Assembly: GCA_017451505.1 (NCBI GenBank)
Contig: JAFTOF010000011.1
Span: forward strand, 1 to 60,950
Source of the DNA: Clostridia bacterium
Lineage (GTDB): Bacteria > Bacillota > Clostridia > UMGS1883
Direction of reading: 5' to 3'
DNA length: 60,950 nt
Below, one piece after another: positions 16,556 to 26,362 of this stretch (positions within the stretch are counted from its first letter, which is position 1; each line of letters begins with the position of its first letter). Both the position numbers and the translations under genes were made by a program. The notes beneath the pieces were generated by a model, which had not been told where the DNA came from, did not search any database, and saw only the letters and a list, made by a program, of their open reading frames with translations.

Positions 16556-18025
16556 TTAAAGCTCCTCCTTTGTAATACATCGGCTCATAATTACCAGAAC
16601 GCCGTAAATGACTGCGGCAAACGCAATTGCCAAAAGCAGAGTAACCGGTCCCTGATGAACAGTGTATATAAGCCGTGCTGCCAAGCATGAAATCCCTGCA
16701 CTTAGTAAAAGTTTTATTGTTACGGGGATTGCCCCTCTGATGCTCGTTTTTTTGCCAAGCATAAAAGAGTTCATAAGCATAGCAGGCAAAAATGCCAGAA
16801 TGGTTGCAAGAGGTGCACCCTCTACCCCTATTTTTGCCACGAAAATAAAGTTAAGAACAATCTTAAGTATTATTGAGCATACCGTTACAATTATCGGCTG
16901 CCATACCTTTCCCAAGGTTTGAAGCATTGCCGTGGTGGTCTGTACAAAGGGCATAACAACTATCATTCCCCCTGCCAATGCCAAAAGCTCATAATGAGAG
17001 GAGGAATTATAAAGGAGTGTCAGGATTTCTCCCGAAAACAGTGCCATTCCCAATGCACAGGGAAACGCCGCCAGAAAAATAAGCTTTATTGCCCGCTGAG
17101 TATTCTCGCTTAGTTTTTCGGCATTTTCTTTTACCGCTGCAATAGCGGGAACTGCACTTGCCGTAAATGCCGTTATTATGGTTGCAGGGAGATTGTACAC
17201 CGTATTGGCACGGGTGAGGTATCCAAACATTTTAAGTCTTTGGGCCTCGGAAAAACCTCCCTCGGCAAGAAGCTTAGGAACGGTAAGGGTATCTGCCAGC
17301 ATAACTGCCGTAAAACCAAAGGCTCCCAATGTGACGGGGATTGAAATTTTAAGAACCTTCATTGCCATTTTCATATTAGCTTTGCCATGTGCTCCCTTTG
17401 CCTTTCTGAAGCTGATTTCAAGAACCACCGCCGATGCAAAAGCACCGAGCGTTACACCCGCTATTGCTCCTGCCGCACCATATTCTATTCCCGAGCGGTA
17501 AGTAAGAGCACATATTCCTATTCCCAAAGCCACTTTTACAAGGCTTTCAAAAAGCTGGCTCACTGCAGAAGGTGTCATAAGGCTTTTCCCCTGAAAATAT
17601 CCACGCCGCGAGCTTATTATACCCATAACCAAAAGGGCAGGCGAAAGAATCCGAAGTGACTTTGCCGCCACGCCGCTGCCACCGCCTGAAAGGAGCTTTG
17701 CAAGGGGGGTAGCAAAAAGAAACAATCCCGCCGCCGATACCACTGAAAACCACGTCACCAGCACAAAAGTGGATTTAGCAAGAGAGGACGCCTCCTCCTC
17801 GCTTTTGCTGCTTGCAATAAGACCTGACAGTGCAATAGGAATACCTGTCACGCAAATTGCCAAAAACACATTATAAATAGAATAGGCACTCTGGTACACG
17901 CCTATTCCGTCCTCGTGGAGGAAAAATCTGTCCAGAGGAATTTTTAATGCCGCACTCATTATTTTACATATGATTGAGGCGGCGGCAAGTACCGCCGCCC
18001 CGTACACAAAGCTTTGCTTTTTCAT
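16556..18025 (-). CDS. SpoVB/MurJ-like lipid-linked oligosaccharide flippase
   Basis: Polytopic membrane protein of the MVF/MOP superfamily with about 14 hydrophobic helices over 489 residues. The N-terminal GAAVLAAASIICKIMSAALK and the following LDRFF-EDGIGVYQSAYSIYNVF region resemble SpoVB and YabM, which move lipid-linked wall precursors across the membrane. Position directly before mazG supports the YabM/SpoVB assignment rather than a drug pump. It is separated from the DUF624 gene by 12 bases. Which substrate it flips, and whether it is sporulation-specific, is not shown. Confidence 0.87.
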   Translation of the reverse strand: MKKQSFVYGAAVLAAASIICKIMSAALKIPLDRFFLHEDGIGVYQSAYSIYNVFLAICVTGIPIALSGLIASSKSEEEASSLAKSTFVLVTWFSVVSAAGLFLFATPLAKLLSGGGSGVAAKSLRILSPALLVMGIISSRRGYFQGKSLMTPSAVSQLFESLVKVALGIGICALTYRSGIEYGAAGAIAGVTLGAFASAVVLEISFRKAKGAHGKANMKMAMKVLKISIPVTLGAFGFTAVMLADTLTVPKLLAEGGFSEAQRLKMFGYLTRANTVYNLPATIITAFTASAVPAIAAVKENAEKLSENTQRAIKLIFLAAFPCALGMALFSGEILTLLYNSSSHYELLALAGGMIVVMPFVQTTTAMLQTLGKVWQPIIVTVCSIILKIVLNFIFVAKIGVEGAPLATILAFLPAMLMNSFMLGKKTSIRGAIPVTIKLLLSAGISCLAARLIYTVHQGPVTLLLAIAFAAVIYGVLVIMSRCITKEEL

Positions 18026-18037
18026 TTTGAGATCACA

Positions 18038-18955
18038 TCAATCTTCGTAAATTTCTTCAAATTCTTCGTCTTTGTCCTCTACGTCATACTCGCTGCTTTT
18101 CTTCTTTTCGCTGTCTTTTTTCATGTCGTCAATGAGATATTTCTGAATGAATTTACGCGTCATAAACATCTGGGCAAGGGTAACTGACGAGAAGAACACA
18201 AGCATGGTTATTATGAAAGTGAATATGAGCATACTGGGAGGCACACTCATTGCAAGGGAACACATAAAATAAAGAAGCATCACGCTGATAAAGGCTACCC
18301 CTATATTTGTGGGAAGCTTTATAATTGTGAGAATTGCACTGTTTTTATAAAGCTCTTTAAGCGTGAGCCTAAAGCTCACCATAAGCTGATATGTGTACAT
18401 CTGCATCATGAGAAATACCAGTGATACCGTAAAAATAACCACGCTCAGAATCTGCATATCGGGCATAAGGTATCTATAGAAAAGAAAGCTTCCCACTGCA
18501 AACACTGTGTATGCCATATTTATAAAATATATGCCGAGAGCTTGTTTCCAGTTTTCCTTCATTCCGCGGACAAAGTCTGCCCATATCCACGCGTGCTTGT
18601 CATTTATATATTTTCGCAAAATATGGTTAAGACCCGCCGTTGCGGGGCCTGCTCCGCAAAACTGTATTATAATCGCCGTAAGTATGGGCGTAAGCCGAAT
18701 CGCAGCCCTTACAGCCTCCGTGTTTTCTGGGCTGATGCCTGCAAGCTGCATATAAAAGATAAGTGCATACTGCACAAATTTATAGCTTATAAAAATTGCA
18801 GGGATTGAAACGATCATATATATGAGGTTAAGCAGTACAAGCTTCCAGAAACGCCTGAAATAAATATCCAGAAAAAGCATAAAGCCTTTTCTTTTATTTA
18901 CCTGCTCTTTAGTTACGCCTTTCCCCTCTTTTGTAACATCAAAAAGCTTCGCCAT
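18038..18955 (-). CDS. DUF624 (YesL-like) membrane protein
   Basis: 305 residues with about six transmembrane helices and a highly acidic C-terminal tail (about 20 Asp/Glu in the last 40 residues). The cytoplasmic segment GPATAGLNHILRKYINDK, then DFVRGMKENWKQ, is the DUF624/YesL signature. The start at 18955 is chosen because AAAGGAGG lies seven bases upstream; the longer form would overlap the previous gene. YesL-type proteins often sit in sugar-uptake loci but their function is not settled. Here the gene is embedded between radical-SAM-associated genes and the flippase. Confidence 0.85.
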   Translation of the reverse strand: MAKLFDVTKEGKGVTKEQVNKRKGFMLFLDIYFRRFWKLVLLNLIYMIVSIPAIFISYKFVQYALIFYMQLAGISPENTEAVRAAIRLTPILTAIIIQFCGAGPATAGLNHILRKYINDKHAWIWADFVRGMKENWKQALGIYFINMAYTVFAVGSFLFYRYLMPDMQILSVVIFTVSLVFLMMQMYTYQLMVSFRLTLKELYKNSAILTIIKLPTNIGVAFISVMLLYFMCSLAMSVPPSMLIFTFIITMLVFFSSVTLAQMFMTRKFIQKYLIDDMKKDSEKKKSSEYDVEDKDEEFEEIYED

Positions 18956-18971
18956 TACAATGCCTCCTTTG

Positions 18972-19601
18972 TCAAATAACATTCATATCAATATCATAAA
19001 TCTGTTTCCTGTGATAAGAACATTCTCCGCTTTCATAGCCGTCCATATACTTGTTCATGGCGGCAATTACTACCTCAGGCTTAAGATTATTTCGGCTTCC
19101 TGCAGAAAGGGTCATTTCTATTTTTCCTAAGGTAACCTTTATATCCTTTATGTCGGGGCGAATATCACATTCCTTTATTCCGCTTTTTGTCTTTTTGTCA
19201 ATAAGGATTTCTTTCATTGACAAAAAAGCGGCTATTCCCGAAGGCGTTTTTTCGGGGAAAACATTATACACTGCAATATCGAGCTTTTTCATATTACTCT
19301 TCCCCTCGTGTGCGGAAAGGATTTTTATTCCGTCGGGTAAAACGGCGTTAAGCCTTTCTTGAAGCTCGTCGGGGGCTATTTCTTCCGAAAGAGCTATCTC
19401 AATTATTTCACACTCGCTTGTATATCCAACCGAAAGCGGCAGTGCAAAACCTAAAAGCGGATGGGGGTTAAATCCCTCAGAATACGCCACAGGAATATGT
19501 GCTCTGCGGATTGCTCTTCCGAACACCCTTACAAAGTCCAGATGTGAAACGTACTTTACCCTTTCGTCTCTTTCATAACGAAGATAATAATTACTGTTCA
19601 A
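18972..19601 (-). CDS. TIGR03936-type radical-SAM-associated protein (DUF2344)
   Basis: Small partner protein usually encoded right after, or fused to, a TIGR03960 radical SAM protein. The family start YYLRYERDERVKYVSHLDF is at the N-terminus, so I choose the TTG at 19601, which has AAAGGA ten bases upstream and overlaps the radical SAM stop by 11 bp. The ATG at 19709 would add a 36-residue low-complexity tail lying wholly within the upstream gene. The 209 residues contain the conserved EGFNPHPLLGFALPLSVG line. Function is unresolved; an RNA-modification role is often suggested. Confidence 0.88.
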   Translation of the reverse strand: MNSNYYLRYERDERVKYVSHLDFVRVFGRAIRRAHIPVAYSEGFNPHPLLGFALPLSVGYTSECEIIEIALSEEIAPDELQERLNAVLPDGIKILSAHEGKSNMKKLDIAVYNVFPEKTPSGIAAFLSMKEILIDKKTKSGIKECDIRPDIKDIKVTLGKIEMTLSAGSRNNLKPEVVIAAMNKYMDGYESGECSYHRKQIYDIDMNVI

Positions 19602-21447
19602 AGCACACACATCCTTTCTTTGTCTTGCAAAGTGATGCCGCTCCGCAGCCTGAGCACTTTTCACGGCAGTTGGGTGTTGTTGCTGCCTGTTTTGCTTTTT
19701 CGTTTTCATTTTTCATGAAATCGCGTGACACGCCAATATCCACAAAATCCCATGGAAGAACTTCGTCATAATCTCTTTCTCGGGTATAAAAAGCCATATC
19801 AATTCCGCAATCAGAAAATGCTTTTTTCCACTTTTCAAGGTCAAAGCACTCATTCCAGCCGTCTAATTTACAGCCTAATTCGTGAGCACGCAGAAGCACT
19901 GCCGAAAGCTTCCTGTCACCACGGGCAAAAACGCCCTCAAGCACGCTTATATCATTCTGATGATAGTTATATTTAACCTTACGGCTTCTTATCTCGTTTT
20001 TAAGGAACAGCTGTTTTTCGTAAAGCTCGTCCATACTGTCCTGCCTTGCCCACTGAAAAGGCGTATGGGGCTTGGGAACAAAGCTTGCCACACTGAGGGT
20101 TACGTTAACACCTCGGCGTTTATTAGTCTTTTCGCTTTCATAGAAGCAGTCCACAACCTTATGTGCAAGGTCTGCAATGCCTGCAATATCGGAACATTCT
20201 TCATAGGGAAGCCCTATCATGAAATAAAGCTTAACGCCATTCCAACCGCCCTCAAAGGCAAGGGTAGCCGACTTTATAAGGTCTTCCTCGGATACGTTTT
20301 TGTTTATAACGTCACGCATTCTCTGGCTTCCTGCTTCGGGAGCAAAGGTAAGTCCGCTTTTTCGTACCTTCTGCACTCTTTCCATAAGGTCAAGGCTGAA
20401 ATTATCCACACGAAGCGACGGAAGTGAAAGGCTGACCTTTTCCTTTTCCGTAACCTCCAAAAGCTTGTCCGTAAGAGCTTCAAGCTGAGTATAATCACTG
20501 GTGGAAAGGGAGGAAAGTCCCATTTCCTCGTACCCCGTTGACTCGATGAGAGAACAAGCGTCCTTTAAAAGAGTGTCGGCACTCTTTTCCCTGACAGGGC
20601 GGTAAATCATTCCTGCCTGACAGAATCTGCATCCGCGTATACAACCGCGGAACACCTCGATATTGCTTCTGTCATGAACAATGTCCGAGAAAGGCACAAT
20701 GAATTTATCGGGATAGCTTACTGCGTCAAGGTCAGATATAATACGCTTTCTGACCTTTTTTGGTGCTTCGGGGCAGTTGGGAGTCATGCTTTTTATTGTT
20801 CCGTCTTCGTTATATTCAACATCATAAAGAGAGGGAACATAAATACCCTCAATCCTTGCAATCTTACGAAGATAGTCCTCTCTTGTGCCGCCCTCTTTTT
20901 TCCATTCCTTGAAAGCATCCATCAATTCCCCGATAACTTCCTCTCCCTCACCCATAGTGAAGAAATCAAAAAAGTCTGCAAGTGGTTCGGGGTTATACGC
21001 ACAGGGGCCGCCACCGTTTACAAAGGGGTCGTCCTCGGTGCGGTCTTTGGCAAGAAGCGGAATTTTTGCAAGAGAAAGCATATTTAAAATATTGGAATAG
21101 CACATCTCATACTGAAGAGTTATACCTAAAAAATCAAACTCCTTTACGGGAGTAAGCGTTTCGTTTGTAAAAAGGGGTACGTCCTGCTTTTTCATTTCTT
21201 CTTCCATATCAAGCCAGGGGGCAAATACCCTTTCGCAGTAGGTATCCTCCCGCTGATTTAAGACGTGGTAAAGGATTTTCATACCAAGGTGACTCATTCC
21301 CACCTCGTAGGTATCGGGAAAGGCAAAAGCATACCTGATTTGTACTTCGTCGGGGTTTTTTATTACACTGTTAAGCTCGCCTCCGCAATAATGTGTGGCT
21401 TTCTGCACCTTTCTAAAAAGTGCATCGGGGTTTTTAATAGTACTCAT
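19591..21447 (-). CDS. TIGR03960 family B12-binding-like radical SAM protein
   Basis: 618 residues: an N-terminal B12-binding-like Rossmann region (about 1-200), then a radical SAM core with the Fe-S cysteines C269, C273 and C276 in CIRGCRFC, followed by YRPVREKS. A cysteine-rich C-terminal tail (CREKCSGCGAASLC) could hold a further cluster. Its substrate is unknown. The tight overlap with the TIGR03936 gene is the standard pairing; in many Firmicutes the pair precedes rng and rplU, which are not here. Confidence 0.93.
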   Translation of the reverse strand: MSTIKNPDALFRKVQKATHYCGGELNSVIKNPDEVQIRYAFAFPDTYEVGMSHLGMKILYHVLNQREDTYCERVFAPWLDMEEEMKKQDVPLFTNETLTPVKEFDFLGITLQYEMCYSNILNMLSLAKIPLLAKDRTEDDPFVNGGGPCAYNPEPLADFFDFFTMGEGEEVIGELMDAFKEWKKEGGTREDYLRKIARIEGIYVPSLYDVEYNEDGTIKSMTPNCPEAPKKVRKRIISDLDAVSYPDKFIVPFSDIVHDRSNIEVFRGCIRGCRFCQAGMIYRPVREKSADTLLKDACSLIESTGYEEMGLSSLSTSDYTQLEALTDKLLEVTEKEKVSLSLPSLRVDNFSLDLMERVQKVRKSGLTFAPEAGSQRMRDVINKNVSEEDLIKSATLAFEGGWNGVKLYFMIGLPYEECSDIAGIADLAHKVVDCFYESEKTNKRRGVNVTLSVASFVPKPHTPFQWARQDSMDELYEKQLFLKNEIRSRKVKYNYHQNDISVLEGVFARGDRKLSAVLLRAHELGCKLDGWNECFDLEKWKKAFSDCGIDMAFYTRERDYDEVLPWDFVDIGVSRDFMKNENEKAKQAATTPNCREKCSGCGAASLCKTKKGCVCFEQ

Positions 21448-21461
21448 AAGTTTCTCCTGTG

Positions 21462-21665
21462 TTAAAATGGGATAAGCTCCCTTGCGGTATCTGTAAGAAG
21501 AACTATCACCTTTTTAAAATCTGTATTTTGCGTCCATACACTGCTGATGCTCTGTGTTATATCCGGCGTTAAAAAATTAATTGCCGCTATCACAATTAAA
21601 ATTACAGCCGCCGCTACGGCTCTGTACGCCGTCAGAATCAAAAAATCTTTTAGCTTGTCATTCAT
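21462..21665 (-). CDS. Small single-span membrane protein
   Basis: 67 residues with one clear transmembrane helix (about 10-30) followed by a polar tail. The ATG is preceded by GAGGTGAGCG, and the gene ends 14 bases before the radical SAM gene in the same direction, so it looks translated. No family recognised. Short length keeps confidence moderate. Confidence 0.6.
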   Translation of the reverse strand: MNDKLKDFLILTAYRAVAAAVILIVIAAINFLTPDITQSISSVWTQNTDFKKVIVLLTDTARELIPF

Positions 21666-21750
21666 TTTCGCTCACCTCATTACAAGGTATGCACCGTAGC
21701 CGAAAGATAGTAATCCGAGCCATGTTTTTTGCTTCCTCTTTTTCGGCTAA

Positions 21751-22872
21751 TTACTTAAAATACTGATAAAGGTAGCATTTAAGCATTCCGTTATACAGCT
21801 TGCGTTTTTTATCGGCACTTCTGCCATAGCACTGCTCAAACTTCTCGTGGGAGGTGAGAATGTATTTGCCGATATTGGGGAAGTCTGAAAAATGCTTGCC
21901 GATTTTCCTGTAGAGGGATTCACAGCTTGTATTATCCATCAGTCTTTCACCGTAGGGCGGATTTGAAACAAGGACGCCTTTTTCCGAAAAAAGCGGTGCT
22001 TTTGCCGCATCGCATACGGAAAAATGAATATACTTATCAATGCCTGCACGCTTTGCATTTTCCTTTGCAAGTGCGACTGCCACTTCGTCAATGTCGCTTG
22101 CGTAAATACACGGCTCGATTTCGGTATCAATAAGGCTTCTTGCCTCCTCGCGGATTTCATCGTAAAGCCCGCGCGGCATTATTCTCCACTTTTCACTGAC
22201 AAAGCTTCTGTTAATTCCGGGGGCAATCTTTTTTGCGTAAAGAGCCGCTTCAATGGGGATTGTGCCGCTGCCGCAAAAAGGGTCTGCAAAGGGGCGGTCT
22301 CCCCTCCACCTTGTAATATCAATCATTGAAAAAGCCAGCGTTTCACGCATGGGAGCCGCAACGCCCTGCGTCCTGTAGCCGCGTTTATAAAGCGGCTCGC
22401 CCGTAGTGTCAAGATAAATTATTGCTTCATCACGCATCAGCGAAAAGGAAATACGCATCATAGGACCTGTTTCCTCAAAATGCTCAATGCCATATTTTGC
22501 CCCAAGCCTTTTTACAACGGCTTTTTTCACAATGCTTGTACAGGCGGGAACGCTTGAAAGCACACTTTTAAGACTGCTTCCCTTAACGGGGAATGCACAG
22601 TCTGCCTGAATGAAGCTTTCCCATTCTATGTTGTACACACCCTGAAACAATTCCTCAAAGGTTGTGGCACGAAACTGTGCCATTTTAATCAGCACACGCT
22701 GTCCCGAGCGGATGTTTACGTTTGCCAGAGCTATTGCCTCCAAGTCGCCCTCAAAGGTAATTCTTCCGTCGGTAACCTCGGTGGTTTCATATCCGAGGGA
22801 ACGTATTTCGTGAGCAAGAGTTGCCTCCGTGCCGAAAAAAGTGGGGATTGTAAGAAGTAATCTGTCCGCCAT
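21751..22872 (-). CDS. THUMP-domain class I SAM-dependent RNA methyltransferase (RlmL-like)
   Basis: 373 residues: THUMP RNA-binding region (about 45-155) followed by a Rossmann methyltransferase domain. The AdoMet loop DPFCGSGTIPIEAAL and the catalytic SNPPYGERL motif, typical of N2-guanine methyltransferases acting on 23S rRNA, are intact. It corresponds to the B. subtilis YpsC group. The ATG follows GGAGGA. It opens the minus-strand run and has its own promoter; an 85-bp gap separates it from the next gene. Confidence 0.93.
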   Translation of the reverse strand: MADRLLLTIPTFFGTEATLAHEIRSLGYETTEVTDGRITFEGDLEAIALANVNIRSGQRVLIKMAQFRATTFEELFQGVYNIEWESFIQADCAFPVKGSSLKSVLSSVPACTSIVKKAVVKRLGAKYGIEHFEETGPMMRISFSLMRDEAIIYLDTTGEPLYKRGYRTQGVAAPMRETLAFSMIDITRWRGDRPFADPFCGSGTIPIEAALYAKKIAPGINRSFVSEKWRIMPRGLYDEIREEARSLIDTEIEPCIYASDIDEVAVALAKENAKRAGIDKYIHFSVCDAAKAPLFSEKGVLVSNPPYGERLMDNTSCESLYRKIGKHFSDFPNIGKYILTSHEKFEQCYGRSADKKRKLYNGMLKCYLYQYFK

Positions 22873-22903
22873 GGATTGTCCTCCGAAAATAGTATTTCAT
22901 CTT

Positions 22904-22932
22904 ATTATACATTAGAAAAGTGTATTTTACAA
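22904..22932 (-). promoter_or_regulatory. Promoter of the RlmL-like methyltransferase gene
   Basis: Minus strand TTGTAA (22932-22927), 17 bp, TATAAT (22909-22904). Confidence 0.75.
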
Positions 22933-22940
22933 GAATTTTA

Positions 22941-22969
22941 TTGCCCTTTTACATAAAATGGATTATAAT
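22941..22969 (+). promoter_or_regulatory. Promoter of the GH13 gene
   Basis: TTGCCC (22941-22946), 17 bp, TATAAT (22964-22969), back to back with the methyltransferase promoter. Confidence 0.7.
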
Positions 22970-23003
22970 GTAGTCATTGAAGTAGCATTTGAGGTGACAG
23001 AAA

Positions 23004-24953
23004 TTGCATATTGAACATAATTCAGGTAATTTGATATACAGAAATCCTTTCGGAGCATGCAGGGTAAATACCTTGGTTACTATCCGTCTTTGCGTGGAAT
23101 CCTTTTCAGAACCCGAAAAGGTTACCCTTGTTATGGGAGAAACCGAAATCCCCATGAGCTTCGCCTTTGAATTGTCGGGCAGACGTATGTATGAATGCAG
23201 TGTGGAGATGCCCTGTGAGGAGGGACTTGTTTTCTATTATTTCTATGTTTGTGCCGACGGAATTACAATGTATTACGGCAACAATTCCCTGCACCTTGGC
23301 GGTGAGGGCGAGTGCTGTTATAACGTTCCCGAAAGCCGTTATCAGATAACGGTTTACTCTAAAGAATATACCACCCCCGACTGGATGAAAAACGCCGTGG
23401 TTTATCAGATTTTCCCCGACCGCTTTAACAGGGGAAAGGAAACCCCTTTCCACGGAATAAGACGGCAGTGGGGCGAGGAGCCTTTCTACCGTGCCGAGGA
23501 GTTTGGCGGAGAGTATCTGTCCAATGACTTTTTCGGAGGAAATTTTGACGGTATCAGACAAAAGCTCCCCTATCTTTCTGATTTGGGCGTAACGGCACTT
23601 TATTTAAACCCCATATCAAAGGCTTTTTCAAACCATCGCTACGACACAGGCGATTATGAAACTCCCGATGAGCTTTTGGGCAGCACGGAGGATTTTGAAA
23701 TGCTGGCAAAGGAAGCAAAAAAGCACGGAATCCGCATTATTCTTGACGGTGTTTTCAGCCATACGGGTGCTGACAGTAAGTATTTTAACAAATATAATAA
23801 TTATGGCGGTGAGGGTGCTTTTCAAAGCAAAAATTCTCCCTTTTACAGTTGGTACAATTTCATTAATTATCCCGATAAATACGAATCCTGGTGGGGCTTT
23901 GAAACCTTGCCCAATGTAAATGAGATGGACGAAAATTTCATAAATTACATTGCATCGGGAAAAGACAGCGTTATTAAAAAATGGCTTCACCGCGGTGCTG
24001 CGGGTTTCAGGCTTGACGTGGCTGACGAGCTTCCCGATGAATTTATCAAAAAGCTCCGCAGTGCTTTGAAAAAGGAAAACCCCGATTCCCTCCTCATTGG
24101 CGAGGTATGGGAGGACGCCAGCAATAAAGTGAGCTACGGAGAGCAACGTGAATTTTTATGGGGAAAAGAGCTTGACAGCGTAATGAACTACGTTTTCCGT
24201 GAGGCGGTTCTTTCCTACCTTACGGGCTGTGACGGAAAGCTTTTTTCAATGCGTATTCACTCCCTGCTTGAAAACTATCCCAAGGAGTCCCTTTACTCAG
24301 CAATGAATCTTATTTCCTCACACGATGTCCCCCGTGCAATGACGGTTCTGGCAGATGCTCCCGATTTCCGCACACTTTCACGCAATGAGCAGCACGACTA
24401 TGTAATCTCCGACGAGAAAAAAGAGCTTGCGAAAAGGCGAATGGTCCTTGCTGCTGCTCTGCAGATGACACTTCCGGGAGCACCCACAATATACTATGGT
24501 GACGAAATGGAAATGATGGGCTTTGCAGACCCCTTTAACCGTGCTCCCATGGACTGGAATCACGGCGAAAGCGAGGTTTTCCGTCAGATAAAAATGTTTG
24601 CTAATCTTAGGAAAGAAAAGGCGGCTCTCCGCACAGGCTTCTACACCCACATTTGTGCAGAGGACGGCGTGGTTTGTTATATGCGAAGTCTTGAAAATGG
24701 TACCGACGCCTTCGGCAAAAAAGCACAGGGTGAGGATATTATAGTAATAATGAATCCCGCCGACTGCCACAGGTATATAAATATTAACCTTAGCCGTTTT
24801 GGCGTGACGCAGGTAAAAGACACGCTTTCGGGGGACACTGTTTCCCCGTCGGCGGTACTTTCTATGGAGCTTGCTCCCTATTCTTACAGAGTTCTTACCC
24901 CTGAAAGGAAGACAGTTCAATGTACAAAAATACAATCCACACAGCAGAAATAA
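23004..24953 (+). CDS. GH13 glycoside hydrolase (neopullulanase/maltogenic-amylase type)
   Basis: Cytosolic alpha-glucan hydrolase (no signal peptide). An N-terminal beta-sandwich of about 115 residues precedes the catalytic barrel. The catalytic triad is visible: nucleophile D338 in GFRLDVAD, acid E367 in GEVWED and D441 in SSHDVPR; ILDGVFSHTG is conserved region I. At 649 residues it fits cyclomaltodextrinase or neopullulanase. It starts with TTG at 23004, eight bases after GAGGTG. Its end overlaps rlmD by 34 bp. Likely substrates are maltodextrins or pullulan fragments. Confidence 0.93.
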   Translation: MHIEHNSGNLIYRNPFGACRVNTLVTIRLCVESFSEPEKVTLVMGETEIPMSFAFELSGRRMYECSVEMPCEEGLVFYYFYVCADGITMYYGNNSLHLGGEGECCYNVPESRYQITVYSKEYTTPDWMKNAVVYQIFPDRFNRGKETPFHGIRRQWGEEPFYRAEEFGGEYLSNDFFGGNFDGIRQKLPYLSDLGVTALYLNPISKAFSNHRYDTGDYETPDELLGSTEDFEMLAKEAKKHGIRIILDGVFSHTGADSKYFNKYNNYGGEGAFQSKNSPFYSWYNFINYPDKYESWWGFETLPNVNEMDENFINYIASGKDSVIKKWLHRGAAGFRLDVADELPDEFIKKLRSALKKENPDSLLIGEVWEDASNKVSYGEQREFLWGKELDSVMNYVFREAVLSYLTGCDGKLFSMRIHSLLENYPKESLYSAMNLISSHDVPRAMTVLADAPDFRTLSRNEQHDYVISDEKKELAKRRMVLAAALQMTLPGAPTIYYGDEMEMMGFADPFNRAPMDWNHGESEVFRQIKMFANLRKEKAALRTGFYTHICAEDGVVCYMRSLENGTDAFGKKAQGEDIIVIMNPADCHRYININLSRFGVTQVKDTLSGDTVSPSAVLSMELAPYSYRVLTPERKTVQCTKIQSTQQK

Positions 24954-26275
24954 CGGCATTCGGAGCAGACGGAGAGGGCATTGCAAAGCCTGAGGGCTTT
25001 ACCGTTTTTGTCCCCTCCGCAGTAAAAGGAGATACGGCAGAAATTCTGATTGTGAAAGAAAAAAAGAATTTCGGCTATGGAAAGCTTCTCAGTGTGACAG
25101 AGCCTTCCCCCCTCCGCACAGAGCCACAGTGCGATGTTTTCGGGAAATGCGGCGGCTGCAGTATGCAGAGCGTAAAATACGAGGCACAGCTTGAGTATAA
25201 AAAGAACAAGGTTCAGGATGCCTTAAGGCGTATCGGCGGATTTGAGGGGGCAGTGGTTTCCTCCGTCACAGGAAGCGACCCTTGCTATCATTACAGGAAC
25301 AAGGCACAGTTCCCCGTGGTTTTGACGGACGAAGGAGTTAAGGCAGGGTTTTATGCACCCCACAGTCACAGGGTAGTCGTGCCTGAGGAATGCAGTTTGC
25401 AGGATAAACGTACAAACCGCATTGCTAAGGCGGTTTGCGATTGGGCTACCGAGAATAATATTCCCGTGTATGATGAAGCAAGCGGAAGCGGAAACCTTCG
25501 CAGAATTTGTATGCGAATAGGAAAAGACGAAGCTGTTTTGGTGCTTGTTGCCAAAAAGAATCTTCCCTGCACAGAAAGCCTTGTGGATAAAATAACGGAA
25601 GAATTTCCTTTTGTGAAAGGCATTGTAATAAACATAAATCCCGACCGCACAAATAGCGTATACGGCGAAAGGGATAAGGTAATATACGGAGTCCCCTATA
25701 TTTATGACAACATCGGAGATATAAAATATAAAGTGCATTATAAAAGCTTTTATCAGGTAAATCCCTATACCACAAAGCTTCTTTACGAAAAGGCTCTTTC
25801 CCTTGCAAATCTTGATAAAACACAGACCGTGTTTGACCTTTACTGCGGCACGGGCAGCATAAGCCTTTTCCTTGCAAAAAAGGCTAAAAGGGTAATAGGA
25901 ATTGAAATCGTGGAGGATGCAGTTAAAAATGCAGTGGAGAACGCCAAGCTCAACGCCATTGAAAATGCAGAATTTTTCTGCGGCGAGGCGGAAAATGTTG
26001 CTCCAAAGCTTATAAAAGAGGGCGAAAGGGCTGATGTAGTAGTCCTTGACCCGCCCAGAAAAGGGTGCGAGGAAAAGCTACTCTCGGCGATTGCAGGCAT
26101 GAAGCCCGAAAGGATTGTCTATGTTTCCTGCGACTGTGCGACTATGGCAAGAGATTGTAAATTCCTTTGCGAAAACGGCTACGGGCTTAAAGAAGCTCAC
26201 GCTTTTGACCAGTTTCCGATGACGAGCCATGTTGAATCCGTCGCACTTTTGGTGCAGACGGATTCATCGATATAA
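24920..26275 (+). CDS. rlmD: 23S rRNA (uracil-5-)-methyltransferase RlmD
   Basis: Methylates C5 of a uridine in 23S rRNA using AdoMet. An N-terminal TRAM domain (1-60) is followed by the Fe-S cysteines C71, C77 and C80 with a fourth near 155, then a Rossmann domain with FDLYCGTGSISLFLA, DPPRKGC and the catalytic cysteine in VSCDCATMARD. Length 451 is typical. It starts within the end of the GH13 gene, with AAAGGA upstream of the ATG, so the two are co-translated. A homologous enzyme (TrmA group) acting on tRNA is less likely because the TRAM and Fe-S parts are present. Confidence 0.93.
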   Translation: MYKNTIHTAEITAFGADGEGIAKPEGFTVFVPSAVKGDTAEILIVKEKKNFGYGKLLSVTEPSPLRTEPQCDVFGKCGGCSMQSVKYEAQLEYKKNKVQDALRRIGGFEGAVVSSVTGSDPCYHYRNKAQFPVVLTDEGVKAGFYAPHSHRVVVPEECSLQDKRTNRIAKAVCDWATENNIPVYDEASGSGNLRRICMRIGKDEAVLVLVAKKNLPCTESLVDKITEEFPFVKGIVININPDRTNSVYGERDKVIYGVPYIYDNIGDIKYKVHYKSFYQVNPYTTKLLYEKALSLANLDKTQTVFDLYCGTGSISLFLAKKAKRVIGIEIVEDAVKNAVENAKLNAIENAEFFCGEAENVAPKLIKEGERADVVVLDPPRKGCEEKLLSAIAGMKPERIVYVSCDCATMARDCKFLCENGYGLKEAHAFDQFPMTSHVESVALLVQTDSSI

Positions 26276-26320
26276 ATCTCTGCCGAGATTTATACACTAC
26301 AGATTTTTATTATTTTCACC

Positions 26321-26362
26321 TGTCAAGGGCTATTTAGAATTTTATCTAAATAGCCCTTGACA
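26321..26362. repeat. 42-bp perfect inverted repeat containing the sdpR -35 box
   Basis: Arms of 18 bp (26321-26338 and 26345-26362) around ATTTTA. The right arm ends in TTGACA, the -35 hexamer of sdpR; the left arm therefore carries the mirror image TGTCAA. The inner part is the first SdpR-like operator. Confidence 0.85.

Noticed and set aside
26290-26330. Leftward promoter from the mirrored TTGACA of the palindrome
   Set aside because: At 16-18 bp spacing there is no acceptable -10 hexamer on the minus strand.
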